Source of the DNA: Treponema sp. OMZ 798
GTDB lineage: Bacteria > Spirochaetota > Spirochaetia > Treponematales > Treponemataceae
NCBI RefSeq assembly: GCF_024181385.1
Contig: NZ_CP051305.1
Location: 992,001-1,056,000, forward strand
Reading direction: 5' to 3'
Length of the DNA: 64,000 nt
This document shows, one piece after another, positions 58,516-64,000 of the stretch; positions within the stretch are counted from its first letter, which is position 1, and every line of letters starts with the position of its first letter. The position numbers were made by a program, and so were the translations under genes. A model generated the notes under the pieces. That model had not been told where the DNA came from. It saw nothing but the letters and a program-made list of their open reading frames with translations, and did not search any database.

Positions 58516-60151
58516 ATTTGTCTTTTTTTGTTTGAATCTCCTGCTTGCCGTTTTAGGTTCTATTCTTTTTGCATTATCTCACCCTAATTATTTGAATCTC
58601 AACGGTTTCGGTTTTTTAGCCTACATAGCCCTTATTCCGTTTTTTTTATTGCTTAAAAGGACTAAGCTAAAGTTTTCGTTTTTATGGGGTGCTTTTTCAG
58701 GAAGTTTTTCATATTTTATATTTAATTTTTGGATAATATTTTTTCATCCTCTTGCTATTTATATAATACTTGCAAAGTATTGTATTTTTTATTCCTTTTT
58801 GTTTTTTGTTTTAAAAATAATAGATTCATATGCTTTAAAATATGGCTTTATTTTTCAAGCGATAGCTTGGGTCGCGTTTGAATATTTAAACACTCTAGGT
58901 TTTTTAGGTTACTCCTACGGTATAATTGGCTATACACAATGGAATTTTCCCATATTAATTCGAGTATCTTCAATATTTGGAGTATGGGGACTCTCTTTTT
59001 TACTTGTTTACTTTTCATCTTGTTCAGCCTCCTTTCTTTTTGATTTTTATAAAGAAAAAGACATAAAAAATGTTTACAAAAGATATAAATTACCTATGAT
59101 GATTTGGATAGGTACATTTTTTGCCTTTATTTTATATGGAGCTTTTACAAAAAAAAATCTTTCGGAAATTCCAAAAACAAAGATTGCTCTTGTCCAGCCT
59201 AATAGGGACCCATGGCTTGGAAATTTGGAAGTTTATAGAAATAATTATGAAGAACTTAAAGATTTATCGGAAAAGGCTATTGAAAATTTTCCTGATATAG
59301 AATTAGTAGTCTGGCCGGAAACTGCTTTTATTCCTATGATAAGATGGCATTATAAATACACCTCAACCTCTAATCCTAATTCTCTTTTGGTGCGGGAATT
59401 ACTGAATTTTTTGAATAATCAAAAAGTTTCTTTTTTAATAGGAAATGATGAAGGTGTTTTGGATAAAAAATTTTTAGATAACAATTTTGACAGTCTTGAG
59501 GATAAGAAGCTTGACTATAATGCAGCCTTACTCTTTATTCCTAAAAAAAATGTTTTACCTCCTGAGCCTCAAGTGTACCGAAAAATGCACTTAGTTCCTT
59601 TTACAGAGCATTTTCCTTATCAAAAACTTTTTCCGCAAGTTTATGAATTTTTAAAAGAAAACGATACTCATTTTTGGGAAAAAGGTAAAGAAGCAAATCT
59701 TCTTGAATTTAAGAATTTAAAAATAGGAACTCCAATTTGTTTTGAAGATACCTTCGGTTATATTTCAAGAGCTTTTTCAAAAAAAGGAGCCAATATAATC
59801 ATTAATCTTACAAATGATGCTTGGGCTCAAAGTGCCGTAAGTCAGTACCAGCATTTATCTATGGCAGTTTTTAGGGCTGTCGAAAACCGTCTTCCCGTTT
59901 TAAGAGCTGCAAGTTCAGGTCAGACTGCTTTTATCGATCAAAACGGAAATATTCAAAAAATGCTTCCGCCATTTACCAAGGACGTTTTGGTTGCAGATGT
60001 AACCGTCTTGACAGAAGGGTATAAAACCGTTTACTCTTATCTTGTTGATTTTTTTGGATTGCTTTGCACCGTGGTTTTAATTTCAAATTTGTGCTTTATC
60101 ATAATTAATAAATTTATTAAAAAAGATCGGAGGTCAAATGAAACGGAATAA
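58505..60151 (+). CDS. lnt: Apolipoprotein N-acyltransferase
   Basis: 548 residues with six or seven membrane segments before and one after the catalytic domain. Adds the third acyl chain to lipoproteins, matching the many lipoproteins here. The nitrilase-type triad is visible: Glu in VVWPETAF, Lys in YRKMHLVPFTEHFP and Cys in IGTPICFEDTFG. GYSYGIIGYTQW is also family-like. Starts inside the previous gene and overlaps the bactofilin gene by 14 bases. Confidence 0.93.
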   Translation: MKNKFVFFCLNLLLAVLGSILFALSHPNYLNLNGFGFLAYIALIPFFLLLKRTKLKFSFLWGAFSGSFSYFIFNFWIIFFHPLAIYIILAKYCIFYSFLFFVLKIIDSYALKYGFIFQAIAWVAFEYLNTLGFLGYSYGIIGYTQWNFPILIRVSSIFGVWGLSFLLVYFSSCSASFLFDFYKEKDIKNVYKRYKLPMMIWIGTFFAFILYGAFTKKNLSEIPKTKIALVQPNRDPWLGNLEVYRNNYEELKDLSEKAIENFPDIELVVWPETAFIPMIRWHYKYTSTSNPNSLLVRELLNFLNNQKVSFLIGNDEGVLDKKFLDNNFDSLEDKKLDYNAALLFIPKKNVLPPEPQVYRKMHLVPFTEHFPYQKLFPQVYEFLKENDTHFWEKGKEANLLEFKNLKIGTPICFEDTFGYISRAFSKKGANIIINLTNDAWAQSAVSQYQHLSMAVFRAVENRLPVLRAASSGQTAFIDQNGNIQKMLPPFTKDVLVADVTVLTEGYKTVYSYLVDFFGLLCTVVLISNLCFIIINKFIKKDRRSNETE

Positions 60152-60554
60152 TAAATATAAGGAAAAGAATGTTACGGTTTTAGGTAAAGAAACCGTATTT
60201 GACGGGGTGATGAAATTCTCCGAAACTTTACAAATTGAAGGAAAATTTATCGGGGCCATAGATTCTCAAGGCTCTTTATACATTTCAAAAAATGCAGATT
60301 GCAGAGTTCAATATGTTAAGGCTGCTTCGATAGTTGTTGAAGGTGCTGTTGTAGGTTCTCTATCTGCTGCCGACAAGGTGGATCTAAAATCAGGATGTTC
60401 CGTTAAGGGTGATATTACGGCCGGACGTCTCAGGATAGCCGATAAGGTTTCTTTTGAAGGTTCTGTTAGAATGATTAAAAATAACAGTTTCCCCGAAAAA
60501 AATTTTTTTTCTATAAAGTCCGATCAGCTTAAAGAACAGCTCAGCCGTGAATAA
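60138..60554 (+). CDS. Bactofilin
   Basis: 138 residues. The repeated-hydrophobic pattern (LQIEGKFIGAIDSQGSLYISKNADCRVQ; VEGAVVGSLSAADKVDLKSG) is that of the bactofilin beta-helix, which forms cytoskeletal fibres. CGGAGG precedes the ATG. Spirochaete bactofilins influence cell shape, and the lnt neighbour is envelope-related. Confidence 0.92.
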   Translation: MKRNNKYKEKNVTVLGKETVFDGVMKFSETLQIEGKFIGAIDSQGSLYISKNADCRVQYVKAASIVVEGAVVGSLSAADKVDLKSGCSVKGDITAGRLRIADKVSFEGSVRMIKNNSFPEKNFFSIKSDQLKEQLSRE

Positions 60555-60576
60555 TGCTTTTTTTAAGGAGGCTTAA

Positions 60577-61161
60577 ATGATTGATTTTGAGCTTATAAAA
60601 AAAGTTTTTTTAGTTCTAAAAGAAAGGAAGATTAAGCTTATAACTGCCGAATCCTTGACCGGAGGCTTGATAGCTTCCGAATTCACAAAGATACCGGGAA
60701 CGTCAGAGGTGTTTTGGGGCGGTTATGTTGTGTACACGGCTCAAGCAAAAATAGCTTTTTTAAATATAGAACCTAAGTTAATAGAAACATTTGGCGTAAT
60801 AAGCCCGCAAACCGTAGAAGCTATGGCCTTCGGTGCCGTTAAAAATTTCTTTGACACGTCTTTTACTCCTGAACCTGTAGTTTCTATTGCCGTAAGCGGA
60901 GCTGCCGGTCCTTCAAGTCTTGAAGGTCATCCTCCCGGAACAGTATGTATTTCTTCCGCTTTCTTTTATCCGAAATCTTTTGATTCTAAAAAATCCCATG
61001 ATTTAAAAACTTTAAAAAAAGAAGATCTTGTTTTTAAAACTCATACTTATGAGTTTTCAGGTTCAAGGGATGAGGTAAGGGAACAAACTTTAAATAAAGC
61101 TTTTTTTCATATTTTATCCTTAACGAAAAGAACGGCAGCCCCCGGGTTGGAACTGCCGTGA
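60577..61161 (+). CDS. pncC: CinA-C-type nicotinamide-nucleotide amidase
   Basis: 194 residues. ITAESLTGGLIASEFTKIPGTSEVFWGGYVVYT at about residues 20-53 is the PncC signature, and SIAVSGAAGPSS at about 107-118 the second motif. It deamidates NMN to NaMN, which feeds the NadD step encoded at 23106. A 30-residue insertion (FFYPKSFDSKKSHDLKTLKK) precedes the last helix. No terminator follows directly; the next gene is convergent. Confidence 0.9.
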   Translation: MIDFELIKKVFLVLKERKIKLITAESLTGGLIASEFTKIPGTSEVFWGGYVVYTAQAKIAFLNIEPKLIETFGVISPQTVEAMAFGAVKNFFDTSFTPEPVVSIAVSGAAGPSSLEGHPPGTVCISSAFFYPKSFDSKKSHDLKTLKKEDLVFKTHTYEFSGSRDEVREQTLNKAFFHILSLTKRTAAPGLELP

Positions 61162-61222
61162 TTTTAAGTGTTGAACCGAAATTAATATATAAACTGTTTT
61201 TCTTAAGACTCCTCCAAATCTT

Positions 61223-62161
61223 TTATTCGTATGGGATAATCTCGGTTCTCCACAAAATCATAAAATGAATAGCAGTGTCTTCGTACTTTGTTCCCTTGTA
61301 AACATCCAATATCGTAATCTTAACATCTTCTTGTTCCGGCAAGAAACTTATGTCCACAGTTTGCGGATGGGGCGTATCCTTTACGGTAAATTCTTTTTTC
61401 TTGCCGCTTATAACTCCCTCAACCATTATCTTTTTAATTCTCCCATTTTCATCGTAAAGCTTAGGATTCGAAGCGGAAATGTAACCGTTCATCAAGAGTA
61501 TGTATTTATAAAAAGATCTGTTTTCGGTGCTTATTGTAAAGGTCTCTCCTATACCCCAGCCGTCTACACCTTCTACCCAAGGGGTGTCTTGTTCCATGAT
61601 CGATAAATTTTCTATTTTATATTCTCGTTTTCCTTCTTTTGTTTCTTCGATAAGATACGAACTTACATTTTCATAATTAAAACAAGGATATTCTCCTGTT
61701 CCTCCCATGGGAAATCTTGTAAAAAAGCCTGAAGCTTTTTTACCCTTGCGTGCTGGCAGCATACCGAGGCCTATAACGGCATCCTCGTTTTCTCCCCAAG
61801 CTTTTTTTGCTAATCCCGTTAAAAGCATAAATTTATTGCCTAAATATTCTTTTGATTTTGGATCAAGGTTTGCATATAGGTCATCGGGCATATCGGTATT
61901 CAATTCAAATAATGGAAAACGGCCTATGTACTTTTTTTTGTAAGTATAGACCTTTTTTACCTCTTCTTCTTTTGCATTATACCAGCTTATTTCGATCTTA
62001 TTTCCTTTTTGGAATTCGATAAAATAACCAAGTGGAACTCCGCCGGTATATCCGAAGCCTGCCAAATCAAAGTTTTGCCCCATTGCAAAACTACCCATAA
62101 TTAAAAAAAGACACAAAAGTGAACTTTTTTTTAATAAACCGATCTTTCTTTTTAAAAACAT
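61223..62161 (-). CDS. Secreted protein with NADase-type glycan-binding-like domain, tandem copy 1
   Basis: About 312 residues from ATG 62161 (an ATG at 62170 touches AAGGAG and is unlikely). Signal peptide LLKKSSLLCLFLIMGSFAMGQ. The C-terminal third (TPWVEGVDGWGIGETFTI, ILLMNGYISASNPKLYDENGRIKKI, then KDTPHPQTVDI and ITILDVYKGTKYEDTAIHF) resembles the discoidin-like NADase-type glycan-binding domain. The first part is unassigned. It is the 3-prime member of three near-identical genes. Confidence 0.8.
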   Translation of the reverse strand: MFLKRKIGLLKKSSLLCLFLIMGSFAMGQNFDLAGFGYTGGVPLGYFIEFQKGNKIEISWYNAKEEEVKKVYTYKKKYIGRFPLFELNTDMPDDLYANLDPKSKEYLGNKFMLLTGLAKKAWGENEDAVIGLGMLPARKGKKASGFFTRFPMGGTGEYPCFNYENVSSYLIEETKEGKREYKIENLSIMEQDTPWVEGVDGWGIGETFTISTENRSFYKYILLMNGYISASNPKLYDENGRIKKIMVEGVISGKKKEFTVKDTPHPQTVDISFLPEQEDVKITILDVYKGTKYEDTAIHFMILWRTEIIPYE

Positions 62162-62185
62162 TTTCTTCATCTCCTTATAAAAGTT

Positions 62186-63124
62186 TTATTCGTATGGAAT
62201 AACTTCGGTCCTCCACAAAATCATAAAATGAATAGCCGTGTCCTCGTATTTTGTACCCTTGTACACATCCAATATGGTAATCTTAACATCTTCTTGTTCG
62301 GGTAAAAAACTTATGTCCACAGTTTGCGGATGGGGCGTGTCCTTTACGGTAAATTCTTTTTTTCTGCCGCTTTTAACACCTTCAACCGATATTTTTTTAA
62401 TCCTTCCGTTTTCATCATAAAGCTTAGGGTTTGAAGCGGAAATGTAACCGTTCATCAAGAGTATGTATTTATAAAAAGATCTGTTTTCGGTGCTTATTGT
62501 AAAGGTCTCTCCTATACCCCAGCCGTCTACACCTTCTACCCAAGGGGTGTCCTGTTCCATAATTGATAAATTTTCTATTTTATAGTCTCTTTTTCCTTCT
62601 TTTGATTCTTCGACAAAATACGAACTTACATTTTCATAATTAAAACAAGGATATTCTCCTGTTCCTCCCATGGGAAATCTTGTAAAAAAGCCTGAAGCTT
62701 TTTTACCCTTGCGTGCTGGCAGCATACCCAGTCCTATAATACCGTCCTCGTTTTCTTTCCAAGCTTTTTTTGCCAATCCCGTTAAAAGCATAAACTTATT
62801 TCCGTAGTAATTTTTTGATTCGGGATTAAGTCCTGCATATAGGCCTTCAGGTATATCGGCATCCAATTCAAATAAGGGAAACCTACCTATATATTTTTTT
62901 TTGTAAGTGTAGAGCTTTTTTACTCTTTTCTGATTTGCATTGTACCAGCTTATTTCGATTTTGTTTCCTTTTTGGAATTCAATAAAATAGGGGCATGGTA
63001 CCATACCTGTATATCCGAAGCCTGCCAAATCAAAGTTTTGTCCTATTGCAAAACTCCCCATAATTAAAAAAAGACACAAAAGTGAACTTTTTTTTAATAA
63101 ACCGATCTTTCTTTTTAAAAACAT
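62186..63124 (-). CDS. Secreted glycan-binding-like protein, tandem copy 2
   Basis: About 312 residues from ATG 63124. The signal peptide is the same as in copy 1 except one residue (SFAIGQ). Differences concentrate in the first 100 mature residues (MVPCPYFIEFQ; NANQKRVKKLYTY), while the glycan-binding-like C-terminus is almost unchanged. Stop at the identical offset. Likely co-transcribed with its neighbours; function unknown. Confidence 0.8.
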   Translation of the reverse strand: MFLKRKIGLLKKSSLLCLFLIMGSFAIGQNFDLAGFGYTGMVPCPYFIEFQKGNKIEISWYNANQKRVKKLYTYKKKYIGRFPLFELDADIPEGLYAGLNPESKNYYGNKFMLLTGLAKKAWKENEDGIIGLGMLPARKGKKASGFFTRFPMGGTGEYPCFNYENVSSYFVEESKEGKRDYKIENLSIMEQDTPWVEGVDGWGIGETFTISTENRSFYKYILLMNGYISASNPKLYDENGRIKKISVEGVKSGRKKEFTVKDTPHPQTVDISFLPEQEDVKITILDVYKGTKYEDTAIHFMILWRTEVIPYE

Positions 63125-63148
63125 TTTCTTCATCTCCTTATAAAAGTT

Positions 63149-64000
63149 TTATTCGTATGGAATAACTTCGGTCCTCCACAAAATCATAAAATGAATAGCC
63201 GTGTCCTCGTATTTTGTACCCTTGTAAACATCCAATATCGTAATCTTAACATCTTCTTGTTCGGGTAAAAAACTTATGTCCACAGTTTGAGGATGGGGTG
63301 TATCCTTTACGGTGAATTCTTTTTTCTTGCCGCTTGTAACTCCCTCAACCATTATCTTTTTAATTCTTCCGTTTTCATCATAAAGTTTAGGATTTGAAGC
63401 TGAAATATAACCGTTCATCAGTAAAATGTATTTATCATCACTGCTCTTCCATGTTTTTATAACAAAGGACTCTCCTATACCCCAGCCGTCTACACCTTCT
63501 ACCCAAGGAGTGTCTTCTCTCATGTCGCATAGATTTTCTATCTTGTATTCTCTTTTTCCTTCCTTTGATTTTTCGACAAGATGAGAACTTACATTTTCAT
63601 AGTAAAAATAAGGTGTTTCTCCTGAGCCCCCTGAGGGAAATCTTGTAAAAAAGCCTTCTGCTTTTTTACCCTTGTGTGCAGGCAGCATGCCAAGACCTAT
63701 AATATCATCCTCGTTTTCTTTCCAAGCTTTTTTTACCAAGCCCGTTAAAAGCATAAATTTATTGCCTAAATATTCTTTTGATTGAGGATCAAGGTTTGCA
63801 TATAGGTCATCGGGCATATCGGCATTCAATTCAAATAAAGGAAACCTACCTATGTACTTTTTTTGGTACTTATAGCTCTTTTTTACCTTTTGTTCTTTTG
63901 TATCATACCAGCTTATTTCGATCTTGTTCCCTTTTTGGAATTTAATAAAATAAGCAACGGGAGGTCCGTCCGTATATCCGAAGCCTGCCAAATCAAAGTT
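63149..64000 (-). CDS. Secreted glycan-binding-like protein, tandem copy 3 (partial)
   Basis: The 5-prime end lies beyond the window; 280 residues are visible, beginning in the mature region. More divergent than copies 1 and 2: KTWKSSDDKYILLMNGY replaces STENRSFYKYILLMNGY, and LCDMREDTPW replaces LSIMEQDTPW. The final 60 residues are nearly the same. It shows the array extends past the right edge by at least the start of this copy. Confidence 0.8.
   Translation of the reverse strand, partial: NFDLAGFGYTDGPPVAYFIKFQKGNKIEISWYDTKEQKVKKSYKYQKKYIGRFPLFELNADMPDDLYANLDPQSKEYLGNKFMLLTGLVKKAWKENEDDIIGLGMLPAHKGKKAEGFFTRFPSGGSGETPYFYYENVSSHLVEKSKEGKREYKIENLCDMREDTPWVEGVDGWGIGESFVIKTWKSSDDKYILLMNGYISASNPKLYDENGRIKKIMVEGVTSGKKKEFTVKDTPHPQTVDISFLPEQEDVKITILDVYKGTKYEDTAIHFMILWRTEVIPYE

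Larger units (their letters stand above)
61223..64000 (-). repeat. Tandem gene array, 963-bp period
   Basis: Stop codons lie at 61223, 62186 and 63149 and starts at 62170 and 63133: exactly 963 bases apart. The same 15-base gap containing AAGGAG separates neighbours. Coding and non-coding bases are highly similar over the whole unit, implying recent duplication or gene conversion. Confidence 0.92.

Overview
The window looks like a chromosomal segment of an oral treponeme of the Treponema denticola group. The evidence is a FlaA flagellar sheath protein, a neelaredoxin-type superoxide reductase of the treponemal form, a selenocysteine glutathione peroxidase, many Cys-anchored lipoproteins and a low overall GC. 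The left quarter is visibly more AT-rich than the rest.

Region 1 (1 to about 9,500) is part of an integron gene-cassette array, read left to right. Eight attC-like sites (56-122, 957-1021, 3302-3367, 4188-4253, 5298-5360, 6551-6616, 7180-7244, 7992-8056) separate cassettes, and a truncated ninth (9474-9500) ends the array. No integrase gene is inside the window. Cargo includes a lipoprotein, a small membrane protein plus a Phd/RelE-type toxin-antitoxin pair split by an ISAs1-family insertion, a methyltransferase, a RibD-type reductase with a Pro-1 tautomerase, an MNT/HEPN pair whose HEPN gene carries a stop codon, an acetyltransferase and unknown proteins. Seven of the eight attC sites are followed at near-constant distance by a short, sequence-variable hairpin, which I consider the most unusual feature of the window.

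Region 2 (about 9,500-17,000) holds co-oriented, AT-rich, mostly unknown small genes without attC sites: membrane and secreted proteins, a methyltransferase, a degenerate transglycosylase-like protein, a histidine-phosphatase/pyrophosphatase-like fusion, a DUF2087 protein and an HD hydrolase. It stops at a tRNA-Val gene.

Region 3 (17,000-33,000) is core genome: superoxide reductase, galE, a HAD-VanW fusion, the rplU-prp-rpmA-obg-nadD/yqeK-LCP-rsfS cluster, paired short chromate transporters, tRNA-Pro, a lipoprotein/outer-envelope gene pair, a long-chain acyl-CoA ligase and tRNA-Leu. Region 4 (33,000-41,600, minus strand) carries envelope genes (PBP1A, FemAB-like transferase, LysM/M23 protein), a ferredoxin, tRNA-Phe, exoA, map and a J-domain protein. 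Region 5 (41,700-61,200) has a GH2 enzyme, the selenoprotein GPx, a cupin protein, a secreted serine protease, OsmC, pcnB, a GH20-like protein, guaA, pgk, an amidase, flaA, a RelA/SpoT-TPR protein, rpsT, an HU-family protein, lnt, a bactofilin and a CinA-like amidase. Region 6 (61,200-64,000) is a tandem array of three near-identical secreted-protein genes with an exact 963-bp period; the last runs off the window.
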